64,000 nt of DNA from NCBI RefSeq assembly GCF_023065955.2, contig NW_026622808.1, positions 41,056,475 through 41,120,474 on the forward strand. Direction: 5' to 3'. This DNA is from Ursus arctos. Taxonomy: Eukaryota > Chordata > Mammalia > Carnivora > Ursidae. Below the pieces are notes generated by a model that saw nothing but the letters and a program-made list of their open reading frames with translations, did not search any database and had not been told where the DNA came from. Positions 1-11,890 of the stretch are shown piece after piece (the first letter of the stretch is position 1; each line of letters starts with the position of its first letter). The position numbers and the translations under genes were made by a program.

Positions 1-1489
1 TTAGGCTTTGGGGTCACATGGCTCTGGGTTCTGATTTCCCAGTTCTTGGATACTGAAAAAATAAATTACTCATCCCCTCAGAGCTTCTGTCTTCTCATCT
101 ATATACTGTGAGCCTTACGGGGATCTTGCAGGTCATGAAGCCTGAGTAGGCAGCACTCACGATGTCCTCTAGCACAGAGTGGACACTCCCTGTGGTGTCC
201 TGCCACCACACTGCCTGGTCACTGAGTCAATTACAACTCTGACGATGCAGCCCTCTTCCAAAGTTAAGCTGTGTTTCTTTCCTCTTAGTGACATATAAGT
301 CCATCACAAAAAAAGCTGTAAGGATACTTTGATCTATAAAATGTTTAGAGTTTCTTAAAACCCTACATAGAGTGAGGCTCTATTAAAGGCCTATTCTGGG
401 CCATTGCCATCAGCAGCAGGTTTCACTGAATAGTATTATATGTGCTTAATAATAAGGTTTTCTTTTTTTTATAAACCAATTTTTTTTTTGGTGGAACCAT
501 TTTCAGTGATGCTGAGGTTACAGAAAATATCATTTTTTCTGTCACTGTTGGTGTTCTTCAGGCCCCCACTTTTAAATGGATGTGCCTTTGGAAACCTGGG
601 TGGTTATCTACATCAGAAAAACACCTTATCCTGGGCTACATCGGGTGACTTGGACAAAGCAATGCAATTTAGACGAGGGAAATGGTATGTATTACATTTT
701 ATAAGAACCGGCTTCCAATAATAACCATCTGACCCTTGTGATCCTATGTTTTCAATTTCCTTTTAAAGAATACAACAAACAATACTGCCAAAGCATATTT
801 TTTCTGTCAAACGTTCACTGACTTGTGAGTTGCAGGGCAGATTTTCTGTCTTCCATGTTAGAAGTCACAAACATCACCACTTACTTTTCTCTTAGAGTAA
901 CTTCTCATGCCAACAGTCCCATGGCATATGGTAAAGTCCAGGTTTGTATTTGAAAAGAAAGTCCCTATGTATGAGTGCAGAGAAACAGGGTCATGAATTT
1001 AACCTTGGTTCTGGGTTTTTGTTTTGGTTTGGTCTTTTTGACTTGGGTATGAGTTCAGTGTCTGCTAAGTAAAAGAATAAAAATAGAAGCCCATTGCTAA
1101 CACCAAAACAACATTTATTGAGTGGCTTTCTTATACAGATCCCTTTTCTAGGCTTTATTCTGAGATAACTTACATAACATATCCTATTTAAAAGACTGTT
1201 TATTAAAGTAGCAGTTTGGGAATCCCTGGTGGGAGGTAGGTGTGATATTCAGCGTAGCTTCCCCAACTGCCATGTAGGGCATCAGCCCGAGGGTGCCTGT
1301 GTGGGAAGAGGATTCATTTAAAAATTCATTTCTAGGAAATTCCCTGTATCTTTGTACAAGAAGTCCAGATAACTTGAGCATTATTTGGCTCCATAAAAAT
1401 ATTGAACTGAATCCTTATCTCAATTCCTACCTCCTTTCTTTTTCTCTTTTTCGAACAAAAAGAACAGTTTAACATTAGCATAGTTGCTA
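1..1489. other. Unique sequence, no gene recognised
   Basis: Moderately AT-rich sequence with no ORF that looks like a protein domain. A short piece at about 1105-1180 resembles the antisense end of an L2 or MIR (ACATTTATTGAGTGG...), too degraded to classify. The open frames here are short and low in complexity. Confidence 0.6.
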
Positions 1490-1998
1490 TGTTAGTTATC
1501 TGTTGCTGCATAACAAGTTGTCCCCAAATGTAGTGGCTTAAAACAACCAACATTTATTATCTCCCAGTTTCTGAGGGTTAGGAATTCACGAGTAGCTTGG
1601 CTAGGTCATTCTGGCTCAGAGTTTCTCACAAGGTGGTGGTTAGGGCAGTAGGGCTGCAGTGATCTGAAGGCTTGACCAGGACTGGAAGATCCACTTTCAA
1701 GATGGCACAGCCACTTGGCTCTTGGCTGGAGGTCAAGGTCTTTCTGTATGAGCCTCTCCCTGTGGCAGCTGGCTTCCCCCAGAGCAAGTGATCCAGGAAG
1801 AGTGAGAGGGAGGAGAAAGAGAACAGGAAACCACAGTGGCTTTTATAACTATCTCCAAAGTCACACAGCTGTCACTTTCTCTTTATTTGTTGGAAGTGAG
1901 TCACTAAGTCCAGCCCACATTCAAAGGAAGGAGAATTAGATTCCTCCTCTTTAAGGGAGCAGTATCAAAGAATTTGGGAACACACATTGAAACTGCCA
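1490..1998 (-). mobile_element. Solitary MaLR-like LTR (ERVL-MaLR type)
   Basis: On the plus strand it begins with GTTATCTGTTGCTGCATAAC, followed by GTGGCTTAAAACAAC and TTTATTATCTCCCAG. This is the reversed 3' end of MLT/MaLR-type LTRs, with the AATAAA-type signal reversed as TTTATT. It continues through a TCACAAGG...GGCTGCAGTGATCTGAAGG core and an AGTCACTAAGTCCAGCCCACA segment before fading near 1998. No internal retroviral genes flank it, so it is a solo LTR. Class is well supported; subfamily is not. Confidence 0.7.
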
Positions 1999-2590
1999 TG
2001 GTTGTACTTGTCATTTAAAATTTCCAGAGAGTTCCAAACATTGTTTCTTTAGACGAGTTCTCAAGAGTTTCTCTCCTAGGACTAAGGCCCAGGGTCTCTT
2101 GCTCTAAAAAAACTATAGTATATTATTAGCCTTTGGTATAAATCTCTGCTTCCAATTGCTATCCTATTGCATTCTGGGCAGAATCTGTTTCAGCCAGTGG
2201 AGAAATGATAATAGGCTGAGACATTTTGCTGTTCTCAAACAGAGCATTTCCCTGTGGTTTTAAGGCTTCCCTTCATCGTGTTTTCATTATCACCAGGATG
2301 GTGTCACTGAAGAGCAAGTATGAGTGGACTGGCATTTATTTTGTGAGCATTGAGGAGAGAGGGGAGCATCTCTTTAAATTTGTGATTCTCCTTGGTAAGA
2401 CAAATTTAAATAAATCATATGTTCGTAAATAAAGTACAGAAAAGAGCATCAGAATATACTGGAGTAGAAGTTAGGATAGTAATACGGCTGTTTGTTTATA
2501 GTAACCTCTTAAGAAACACTGTTTCTAAGATATTAACTTAGGGGTCTGCTAGTGAGAAAGGGAATGGTCTGGAGGGTTGTTGTTGTTGTT
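1999..2590. other. Unique sequence with a weak exon-like segment
   Basis: No repeat recognised. A 98-base segment at 2297-2394 is bounded by an AG acceptor and a GTAAGA donor and is open in one frame. It is discussed as a finding and is not called as a gene. A short GTT run lies at 2577-2590. Confidence 0.5.
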
Positions 2591-3790
2591 TTAAATCTTT
2601 TAAATTAACATACAGTAAATTATCACTTTTGGTACATAGACCTATGAATTATAACATATGTATAGATTTTTGTAACTACCACCACAGTCAAAATACCAGA
2701 CAATTCCATCACCTCAAGTCTCCCTCTTGCTACCCTTCATAGTGGTATCTCCCCCATCCCCAACTCATTTCAACCTCTGATTTTTTTCTCTGTCACTATA
2801 ATTTTGTCTTTTTGAGAGTACCACATAAATGGATTTATACAGTGTGTAATACTTTGAAACTAAATATTTTCATTTATTACAAGGCTTTTAAGATTCATTC
2901 AAGGTGCTGTATCAATAGTTCATTCCTTCTATTGCTAAGTAGTATTTCATTGTATGGATGTACCACAGTTTGCTTATATATTTGCCTGCTGAAGGAGATT
3001 TGAGTTGTTTCCAGCTTTTGGCAATTATAAATAGAGTCAATGTACACATTTATGTACAAGTGTTTGAATGAACACACATTTTCATTTCTCTAGGGTAAAT
3101 ATGTAGGAGTGGGATTAGTCAGTAACATGGTAATTGAATATATAATTTTATAAGAAACTGTCAAACCGTTTTTCTAGAGTGGCTGTGCCATCTTGCATTC
3201 CCACCAGCAATATAGTAGAGTTCTAGTTGTTTTACGTGATGACTAATACTTAAAGTTATCGGATTTTTATTTTAGTCATTCTGTTACATATGTACTAGTA
3301 TCTCATTATGGTTTAAAGTTGCATTTACCTAATGGCTAATAATATTAAACATCTTTTCATATGCTTGTCTTCGGTATATCCTCTTTGATGAAGTGTCTGT
3401 TTAAGTCTTTTGCTTATTTTTAAATGGGTTGTTTTCTTACCGTTGAGTTTTGTGAGTTCTTTTTATATCATGCTATTGTTGTCGTGCCTACAAACGCTTT
3501 GCGTAAATCCAGCTCAGATATATTTTCTCCTCTGCTTTTAAAAAATGTTTTATACTTTACATTTAGATCTAAGATCTATTTTACTTTAATTTTGCATAAT
3601 GTGTGAGGTTTAGATTGGGATCGATTGATCTGTCTACCTGTCTTTCTAACCATCCCTCTGGCATCTGAATGTCCAAATGTTCCAATACCGTTTGTTGAAA
3701 AGACTACCCTTTTTCCATTGAATTGCCTGTGCAGCTTTGTCAAAGTCAACTGGCCATATTTATGCTGGTCTATTTTAGGAAACTCCATTG
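2591..3790 (-). mobile_element. Ancient L1M fragment, antisense, ORF2 3' part and 3' UTR
   Basis: Read on the minus strand this is the end of an old L1. Landmarks on the plus strand: TTCATTCCTTCTATTGCTAA, TCATTGTATGGATGTACCAC, GTGCCATCTTGCATTCCCAC, then the ORF2 antisense landmark CCGTTTGTTGAAAAGACTAC near 3688. Between about 3525 and 3550 the order jumps (TATTTTCTCC directly to TTATACTTTACATTTAG), implying an internal deletion relative to typical L1M elements. All frames are broken by stops, so it is a dead copy. Confidence 0.85.
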
Positions 3791-4320
3791 AGATTTTTCT
3801 GGTTCTTCAAATGCTCAGTAACACTGTATTGTATACTGGACATTTTGAATCTAATATTATGAGACTCTGGGTCTTATTTAAATCCTATCAAGAATGTTAA
3901 GAAGCTTTGTTCTAGTAGGCATTTAAACTGTTTAGGTTTAGATCACTTGTTCCAAACAGCCTTCTGGAGATTGTGGTTTCAATGCCAAGTCCATTTTCAA
4001 AGACTTTATATTGCTATTTAGATCACCGAATAGCAGCCCCAGCAGCCCAGCTGGGACCTAGGTGGTTGACTAAGGTATGTTGTTTAGGGTCAGATCTATG
4101 CATGAGCTACTTGGGATAAGTCCAGAATTCATAAATAACTTCATGAGTTCATTTTCCCAGCCTCCTTTTCTCTACGGTCTCCTAATATTTTTAGTTCCCC
4201 ATGGCTCTTCTTTTCCATCTTCCACTCAGAAAACTGGGGATTTATTTGGCCCACTCTGCTGCATATTTTCTGTGCATGCATCATTGTCCAGGGCCATGTA
4301 GCAGAAAGAGAGGGGGAAAA
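3791..4320 (-). mobile_element. Probable continuation of old LINE-like sequence
   Basis: Follows the L1M fragment without a clear boundary and contains TACTGGACATTTTGAATCTA and GAGACTCTGGGTCTTATTTA, phrases typical of old mammalian LINE consensus sequence. I cannot place it in a specific subfamily. No coding potential is seen. Confidence 0.35.
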
Positions 4321-4326
4321 GTTACA

Positions 4327-4327
<1 letters not shown>

Positions 4328-4365
<38 letters not shown>
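4328..4365. repeat. (AC)19 microsatellite
   Basis: Uninterrupted AC dinucleotide run. It creates an artificial Cys-Val-rich open frame on the minus strand that should not be taken for a gene. Confidence 0.98.
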
Positions 4366-4366
<1 letters not shown>

Positions 4367-5095
4367 AGTAACCAAGGTTTGTCCCACAGATTTCTGAATT
4401 TCAGGTTTCCTTCAGTTTGGGCAGGGGTTACTGGGGAAAAATGGTAAACTCCTTCCCATTCTCTAAGAATGAGTGAGAAAAAAAGGTCCTCCAATTTCAA
4501 GGAGAGGGGAAATGACTCCTATCTGATGTCATGGCTCTGGGATCTAAATATTATTATGGCTCTTTGGAAAAAACGATTTGCTGCAACCAATTAATTGATC
4601 AAGAGTTTCAAAATGGTTATATTTAAATATTTTATAATCTGTATTTTCTAGAATAGTTCTATTAAACCAAACTTCCTCTCATCTGTGGTTAATCAATGGT
4701 ACATAGGAAAGGCAAGATAAATATTTGAATCTTTCCCTTTATTTTCCAGTTTTCGAAATAATGAATTAGCTCACCAGTATCCTCCAGTGATGACCTATTA
4801 GAGTTTTTCTTTCCTTTAAAAAATCATTAGATCTTGTGGATTTAAACATATTTGATCTGTTTAGATCCACTGCAATTATTAACCTCATTGATGCTCAAAT
4901 TCAATATAGAAATTTTTATTATCATTCGATCACCTTGGATAAATCATGACATAGGCCAAGTCACTTCCTCAGATCACAGTAGGAACAGGTGATAGTTTAT
5001 AAGTAAGACTCCCAGATAACTAATCTTTTCCGTAAGGACATATTACAATGACTGGCCAGAAAGTGTTCAGGAATGAAGGACAGTGTTACCCACCC
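4366..5095. other. AT-rich unique sequence
   Basis: No gene or repeat recognised. It contains several TTAATTGATC/AATTAT-type AT-rich motifs but nothing that identifies a function. Confidence 0.5.
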
Positions 5096-5420
5096 ATTTA
5101 TTTTATAATTATTCACTCATTGAATAATTATTCAATTGAAACATTCATTGAACCAACAAATATTTATCGAATACCTACCGTATGTCAGTTGCTATGTTAG
5201 GCACAGGGATCTCAAAAGCCAATAGGAATAGACACGTTTCCTGCCTTCAGAGAGATCATATCTAGTCAGAGAAATAGAGACATCAATTAAATAATTGCAC
5301 AAATGTTAAATTGTAATGTGACAGAAACAAAGAAAAATTACTCTGAGGAGGGTTATGGGAGTGATCAGGAGAGTTGGTCCTTTCTGGAAGGCCAGAGAAG
5401 GCTTCCCTTAGAGAAAATTA
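5096..5420 (-). mobile_element. L2 3' end, antisense
   Basis: Plus-strand order is ATTCATTGAACCAACAAATA, TATTTATCGAATACCTACCG, then a TTTCCTGCCTTCAGAGAGAT block and GGCCAGAGAAGGCTTCC near 5390. This is the reversed L2 3' UTR: size-class sentence, 'ccctcatggagctta' block, then 'gaaggcc'. Diverged and non-coding. Confidence 0.8.
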
Positions 5421-7473
5421 CTTACTTCACATCCGAAGGAGGGGAAGTGGCTGACCAAGCAAAAGAGGGATGGGATGACAGTAAACACAATCCAGAGTAC
5501 TTATGTATTTATAATCTCCTTCTGCTGTCCCTGTTTTTTTCCCCCTTGTTTTTTATTATAATCTGGCTCCATGCGTTCTGTAATCCTCTTAAGCTTAGAC
5601 TGAAAAAAATCTTCTGAAGGCTTCCACTGCTACTTAAAAAAATTTTTTTTCCCTTTAACTTCCATTTCCCTTCCCCCCCGAATAACACTAACCTCTTCTG
5701 GTCACCAGGTCAAACATACAAAATAGGCTGTTTGGATAAATAAACAGATTTTCTATTCACCCCCTATGGACAAAAGCCCATCTAGAGAGTCTTATAAAGC
5801 CTCCTATCCTTTTCGTGATTTTTCTTTGGGATGCTGTTGGATTTTTTTTTTTTTAAGAAGAGCTCAGGAGCACTTAATTATCTACAGAACAAGTTGGATC
5901 ATGTCTCTAAGCTCAGTTTGGATTCTAGCTGAACCCGCTGAGCAATAGGCCTCCTGGGGCTTGCTTCAGGGGCTTGTTATTTGCATTGGTTACTCCTGGT
6001 AACCAGGCTGTGGGGTAAAGGAAAAGAAAACTTGGATGGTGGCTAAATAAAGAAATACCCAGATACCTGGCCATTTACCCTGGGGACGATCCCCTTAGAG
6101 GTGGATCTGGCCTTTTCAGAAGGGGGGTGCTTGACAGAAAGAGAGCAGGAGAGAGAAAGAGAATGCACAAGCACAGGGGCCTTCTGCCTTAAATTAGGAG
6201 GTTTGGTTCTGACAAGTGCTCCAGGCACCCCTGTTGCTCACAACAATGAGATGTATTCTGAAAGTGCTGTGAAGCCAGCACTGCAGTCTTTTCATTTTGT
6301 TCCTTCTTCCTTAGGCTTGTCTTTGGCAGCTGCATGCAGGTGCTGGGGGTCCCACCTTGGGCAGATAAGAAGGTGTTCTTAGCCCAAGTGGCAAGTAGCC
6401 CTTCTGCGGATGCTCATGACTTATAGCAGGAGAAAAGTCATAATAGGAGCAGAGCCCTCCCTCTGGCTCAAGGACCACCCTCCCCTGATCAAGCACTCTT
6501 GGTCCCACAGTAGCAACCACCAGAAAAGCTAAGCTTCGTTTGCTGTCCACGGCGATTTATGTCACAGTTGATGACCTGCAAATGTCCATAGAGTCTTGGC
6601 CAGAAAGATCTGGCCAAAGTTAAAATTTCAAGAAAAAAACATTTCATTGGTGGTTCTTTTTCCAAACTCAAGCCAGCTAAAACTGAAAAGGATTTTATTG
6701 CTCTTACAACTGAATATTCCCTGGGTAGATATGGCTTCAGGCATAACATAATTCAAGTGATGTCAGGAGCCCTTGATGTCTTTCCTAAGCTATAAAAGAA
6801 AATCGGGGTGCTGTTACTAAAGGAAAAAATGGTGTTGGGTTGCCACAAAATAATAAATGTCCACTTCAGTTAGTTTAACATACATACTGTGCTTGGATAG
6901 GATTATTTTTTCTTCTTTCTCCTTCTCTGGAGCCTGGTACTTCTCATGGATAAAACAATGGAGGGGAATGTTTGTAATGCAACTCCACGAAAGGATGGAG
7001 ATAATGAGGTGTACAAGCTATTCTACCAGGAAGTTACCCTCTGCAAGGCAATATGTCATACTGTTTCTTTAAAATAGTCCACCCCGAGCCCAGTCAGTAT
7101 AGTGGTGTCTTCTCTACCCACTATCCCTACTTTCATCCTCATCATTGGAAACTCCCTGCTTCCTCGGAGCAGAACTGGTAGGAAAGATAATGACTGCCGA
7201 CTCACAAAGAGGAGATGGTGTCATAGTGGAGGAGAAAAGTAGATGAAAGGAAAGAGGGAGATTGTGAGGTGGGAAACGAATGTGAAGGAGAGGGTCTATA
7301 GCTAACCTGCTGGTTTTGTGGGGAGGTTCTATGAATCTCTAGTGAGTCTGAGCCACCAACAAAATATATGGGGGACACGTCACAGAGGCGAGACGCTGCT
7401 ACCAAAAACTTAGCATCCTTTGGACTCAGTAGAGGTTGAAGTAAAGAATTTATGAAACACCCTTAGGGATTCT
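5421..7473. other. Unique sequence, no gene recognised
   Basis: About 2 kb without a recognisable repeat or gene. It includes a short GAGA-rich patch (6139-6166) and several homopolymer T or C runs near 5530-5690. Open frames here overlap on opposite strands, show no domain, and are interpreted as chance. Confidence 0.5.

Positions 7474-7522
<49 letters not shown>
7474..7522. repeat. (GT)24 microsatellite
   Basis: Uninterrupted GT dinucleotide run from TCTG/GTGT to GTGTATTCGCC. Confidence 0.98.
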
Positions 7523-7524
<2 letters not shown>

Positions 7525-7632
7525 TCGCCTGGTTTAAGGAGGGAAGCAGCAACAAGTGCCTGGATCTCCCCTCATGGAAGTTGGGAGGTGAGCAACGCCC
7601 ACAGGATGGACCAACCAGTTGATCAGTTTCTC

Positions 7633-7680
7633 TTTTCTTTGTAAATGATTTCTTTGTAATTGATTTTCTTTGTAAACGAT
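7633..7680. repeat. Imperfect short tandem repeat, about 16-bp unit x3
   Basis: Three consecutive copies of a TCTTTGTAA-ATGATT type unit: TTCTTTGTAAATGAT, TTCTTTGTAATTGATT, TTCTTTGTAAACGAT. Unit length and spacing drift by one or two bases. Confidence 0.75.
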
Positions 7681-7744
7681 CAGAGTTTCATACACAATCC
7701 CCCAATGGCGATCTTGTGAAGGGTTAACGTCTCTATTGAAAGGC

Positions 7745-7920
7745 AACGTACCTGAGTGGTTACACTCATAGTCTTGGGGTCAGACAGAGCTCGGCTTGAG
7801 TTCCTTCTCCACAACACACTACTTGTGTGACCTTGTACTACTGGTGTGACCTCCAGCATGTTATTTCTCCTCACACATTGTAAGCTCTCAATAATGGGGT
7901 GGACAGTGATGATACAGGTT
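7745..7920 (+). mobile_element. MIR SINE fragment
   Basis: Matches the MIR order: GTCAGACAGAGCTCGGCTTGAGT, ACTTGTGTGACCTTG, TTATTTCTCC, then AAGCTCTCAATAATG. Diverged, no target-site duplication visible. Confidence 0.75.
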
Positions 7921-9234
7921 CCTGTTATCTTTACTGAGTCTACTTGTGTGGGATTTTGGAACTTGAGTCTGAGGGTCAGATTGGAAAAACAAAAAGCTTA
8001 CAGAAATGGAGGTTTAAATATCCTGGATGAGAGCCCTAGCTTTGCTCTTGCCTGAGTAGGACCACAAGAGCCACTTCACTGGGCTGTGCTTTGCTCTCTG
8101 TATCTGCACAGTGTGTCTGTGTTGGGGGGTGGGGAGTAGCATCCAAAACGAGTGATGTTCTCCCATATCACAGGCTTGTGTTAGAACCTGGGTAGGCTCT
8201 AGTTTTGTAAATTCTTACAGGGAATAATGGGAGGGATAGGGCGGCAGAGGACAGGGTGTGGAGAGGGGAAAGGAGGAAGAGGAGATGTTTCCAATACCAG
8301 GTGTTGAGAGTAACATGGCCTCCCCTTCTCCTTTGGTGGTTCAGGGCACGAGGTGAGGCAGCAGCTGCTGGGCTGCAAGGCCATCTGGGTCTCCATGTGT
8401 GGGACATTGTTCCTAGCCTCTGTATTTTTCTTTAGGAACTGAGACCTGCCAGACATTCTCTCCTAAGCCCAACTCAGAACTTTGTGCAAGCAAATGTATT
8501 TAAATTCTTCTTTTCTGATTCAGAGCAGTGAAAAATTGCTTTATGTGCTGTGAGCTGAGAGGGAAGAAAAACTTCGTATATTGTTTTTTTTCAATCTATG
8601 GAGTCATGGGATGGCTTCTATAATTCTAGAAATTATGACAAAACATCCATAAAGATGAGGCAGAATCCCCATGAAGCAGTTACCGTAGCTTAAAGCAACA
8701 TTATTTACTATCCATTCATGGAAGTGCGGTAGCATTTAAGGACTTTAATTCCTTCATCACGTTAGCAAATGAGCACTCTGCAGGCCGGGCATGGGGAGGC
8801 CCGGAACCTTCTCTGTCTCCCTGAGCCTGAGGCTCAGGTATGTGTGACTGTTTGGGCTTTGTCCACGGTTACTTTGTGCACTTATAAAGAGTGGTGGAGT
8901 CTGTTTAATCTACATTACATCTCCTTCAGCTTAAAGCCAGATTCTTACAAAAATGTTCTAATTTAATTTAATTCCATTCCTTTCAAATTAATTCATTTAA
9001 AAGAACATTTGCTGAGCAGCTAGTTGGTGCTATGTATAAAAATCAACTGGACCCAGATTTTCCTGCAAAACCAAGTGGATTATCAGCCTTTGCTACTCAA
9101 ACCTCTGTAAATGGTGGGATGAAAGCAGGACTGGAATTCACGCACAGTTCAGCTCTTTCACTGACCAGACTTGGCCAGTTCTTTTCCATTTTCCATTTTT
9201 TTCATTCTCATCTCCTTCCTTTACCTACTAACTC
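7921..9234. other. Unique sequence, no gene recognised
   Basis: No confident repeat or exon. A G-rich stretch at 8225-8290 and an AT-rich stretch at 8490-8650 are the only compositional features. Confidence 0.5.
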
Positions 9235-9290
9235 ACACACTCATTTATTCAGCAAATACTAAGGACCCAATTGTACACCCATCAGAGAGG
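9235..9290 (-). mobile_element. Short L2 tail fragment, antisense
   Basis: CACTCATTTATTCAGCAAAT followed by ACTAAGGACCCA resembles the reversed L2 3' terminus (ATTCATTCAACAAATATTTATTGAG). Only a short piece remains. Confidence 0.45.
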
Positions 9291-9389
9291 CAGTGTGGGA
9301 AGGAGAGCTAATTGTTCTCATTCGTTCACATAGCTTATTGGAGAGTAGCAGGAAGGCCAGCTCGAGAACCAGGTGGTGCGTTTGTGAAC

Positions 9390-9570
9390 AAAGGCAAGCT
9401 GACAACTTCCCTAAGCTCCAGCTCCTCATCTTCATATGGAAATAATAGTAATACATACCTCACATGGTTGTGAGGACTAAAGAAGCTAATGTATATAAGA
9501 GATTCAGCATATTTTCTAGCACATAGTGGGGGCTCAAGAGTTACTCTTTGTCATCACCATTGCCTATTTT
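9390..9570 (+). mobile_element. MIR SINE fragment
   Basis: Shows CTCCAGCTCCTCATCTTCAT, AATAATAGTAATACATACCT, CACATGGTTGTGAGGACTAA and TAGCACATAGTGGGGGCTCA, the standard MIR core and 3' order. Confidence 0.85.
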
Positions 9571-9819
9571 AGAATAAAAATTACTAGAGGTCAGTGACAT
9601 TTGCATTTTATGGATAATGAACAGCTTCCAACACCTGTTAACAAGCAATATGTATCAGTGATTAATAAATACTAATGAATAAAATACTAATAAAGATACT
9701 AAAAGTGAAGTGTTTTAAATCTTTCCCCCATGCCTCTGCCTATAAAGAAGACAGTGTGTGTATAACATATATATATAACCGCATAACCGTATGTGGTTAG
9801 CTTCATCAGTATCATTCTT

Positions 9820-10017
9820 GGGGTGCCTGGGTGGCTCAGTCAGTTAAGCATCTACTCTTGATTTCGGCTCAGGTCATGATCTCGGCCATGAGATGGAGCC
9901 CCTCATCGGGCTCTGCATCTGGCGTGGAGCCTGCTTGAAATTCTCTCTCTCCCTCTGCCCTTTCTTGCCCTGCTCACTCACTCTCTCTCTCTCTCTGTCT
10001 CTTTCCAAGGGGGAAAA
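9820..10017 (+). mobile_element. Can-SINE (tRNA-derived carnivore SINE)
   Basis: Head GGGTGCCTGGGTGGCTCAGT at 9821 includes a tRNA A-box-like TGGCTCAGTCAGTT. Body runs through GGCTCAGGTCATGATCTCGG, GGGCTCTGCATCTGGCG and CCTGCTTGAAATTCTCTCTC, ending in a (CT)n stretch and a short A-rich tail. Flanked by an exact 10-bp target-site duplication TATCATTCTT at 9810-9819 and 10018-10027, so both ends are firm. This family is restricted to Carnivora and is the main taxonomic clue. Confidence 0.97.
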
Positions 10018-10237
10018 TATCATTCTTTGCAGCACGCAGCAGGGCCTGGTGAATGGGGGAAGGAAGGAAGGAAGAGGCTAAGAGGGGCTGCAGGATAAGG
10101 AGCTGCGATGGCGCTAACCTGGAGAGAGCCTACGGAGGGTTCTGCATACCTGGTTTGGGAAGGAACGTGGGGGAAACCCTGACCTTGGAGAGGGAGAGGA
10201 CAAAGACTTAGGGATAGTCCCCTTGTGTTAGAAGAGG

Positions 10238-10332
10238 TGGGGAGAGAGAGGGAGAGAATGAGAGAGAGGGAGAAAAAGAAAGAGGGAACAGGACAGAGAA
10301 TGAGAGAAAGAGAAAGAGGGAGGGAGAAAAGG
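10238..10332. repeat. Purine-rich (GA)n-like low-complexity tract
   Basis: Roughly 95 bases of G and A with only scattered pyrimidines (GAGAGAGAGGGAGAGAATGAGA...). Any protein read through it is a Glu/Arg-rich artefact. Confidence 0.9.
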
Positions 10333-11459
10333 CCTTCAGGGCAGCTCTGGCTTCCTGGGCCTATCGCCCTGAGTCACACGAGGCCCTGGCTCAGAAGGGC
10401 TCCACACTCTGTTCGGTGTTCTGCTGTCACCCGCTGGAAAGTCTTGATAGTTTTTTAACGAGGGTTCCCACATTTTCATTTTGCATCGGGCACTACAGAT
10501 TATGTAGCTGGTCCTGCCTTAGGGAAAGATTTGTGGAAGTTTTCCTGTGTGAAATGAATGCAATCTCTTTTCCGTGTTTTCTGGAGATTTAAACATCTTT
10601 CAGTTATTTTGGGGTGTGGGGGCAGTATCCAGTTGTGGGTCCTTTGACCCAAACTCCAGACTGGGCTGGGCCTCAAGGTGGTTCAGCTTTGTCCAGACCC
10701 CACAGCAGAAGGCAGCTCTTTCTGTACGCTGTCTGTAGGAGTCCTCCGGCGCCTGCCCGGTCCAACTCCTCTGCAAAATCCCTGGGAAGTTTGCGGCCAA
10801 CCTGCCCCGTGAGCTCACTGCGTCAGCGCTGGAGGAAACCCTCCATGACCTTATTCTGGTGAACTGTTCCATGCTGAGAGAAAAGGCTTGAGGTATTCCT
10901 TGGTGACAGCGGCCGTGGGGCTTAAAGCGAACAGTGTTCTGTGAAATGTTGCGCAGGACATGGAGAATTTCTCACCGAAGACGTTCCAACTTGGGAAGCC
11001 ACGCGCTTCCGCTTCTGCGTGGATTTTGTGGCGAGCCGCTTGCCCTTCCTGCTGCTTACATTCCGGCAGACAGGCACCGTGTAGAGAGGGCGAAGTACTG
11101 TGAGTTCAGCCCATTATCAAATGGTTTCAAGGGTCATTTTGATCTTGTCAGGATCAGCAGGCCTCCTTTCAGCAGACCTAAAATGTCTGACAGAAACAAT
11201 AAATGGGCAATTTTGAGACTGTTTGTCAGAGTTATACTTTGGGGATAAACTCTGCCATAAATACCGATTTCTAGTCCCCTCCCCATTTGCCCACATTCTC
11301 AGCTAGGCTTGCCCCCCATCCCTGACCACCACATAGTCATCAACCTATCTTGCCAACATTGTGTCAGCGAGTGATGTGTGGTCGCTTCTCTGTCTGCTCC
11401 GGAGTGCTTACCCCACAAGGAGCCAAACATGATGTATACCCCGGAGCACACCTGCGTCT
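10333..11459. other. Unique, relatively CpG-containing sequence
   Basis: No repeat recognised. Between 10730 and 11090 CpG dinucleotides are more frequent than in most of the window (for example 10746-10750 and 10975-11050), but it does not look like a full CpG island and no exon was recognised. Overlapping open frames on both strands have no domain. Confidence 0.45.
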
Positions 11460-11890
11460 CTAATTTAGTGCCTACATATCTGTAATAGCCGTATTGAACT
11501 GAAGCGGAGAAAAATCACCCTTGCCACCCTCCATTTTTAGGGCGTCTCTGATAGGCTGGAGGATGACCCTATCGATCACGAGTCAGGAATGATTACCTCT
11601 CACCCTCTTCTGCCTCGGCAATAAATGGCTCCAAATTTCTATTCCAGGAGACACATTCAAAACAGGGGTGCTGGAGCTGTGAATAGAATTATAAATACGG
11701 CAGAATCTAAAAGAAAGCATTCAAACCCAACAGACAGATTATAGGATATTGCCACACCCTGTAAAGGATTTAGACTTTTAAGACTATTCACATTTTTCCC
11801 ATAGCAGATTGTTCCACTCATGGAAATTACAATTACTGTCATTTCTTGATACTGACAAAGAAAATTACATATATTTTCTTCAGACATGGT
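11460..11890. promoter_or_regulatory. Candidate conserved non-coding element (hypothesis)
   Basis: Repeat-free, with ATCGAT (11572-11577), several AATAAAT/ATAAAT motifs and GATTATAGGATATTG, and no coding frame. The low-divergence 'feel' cannot be tested without an alignment, so this is an inference from composition and the absence of repeats. Confidence 0.2.

Noticed and set aside
4141..4500. Minus-strand frame with a Cys-Val repeat
   Set aside because: Produced by the (CA)19 microsatellite; the same applies to 41026-41390 and the 61669-61911 frame.
9820..10017. tRNA gene call from the A-box-like head
   Set aside because: The sequence continues into a SINE body with CT-rich and A-rich tail and a target-site duplication; no tRNA cloverleaf is completed.
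10600..11100. CpG island and promoter
   Set aside because: CpG frequency is only moderately raised and no first-exon or TATA/initiator context was identified.
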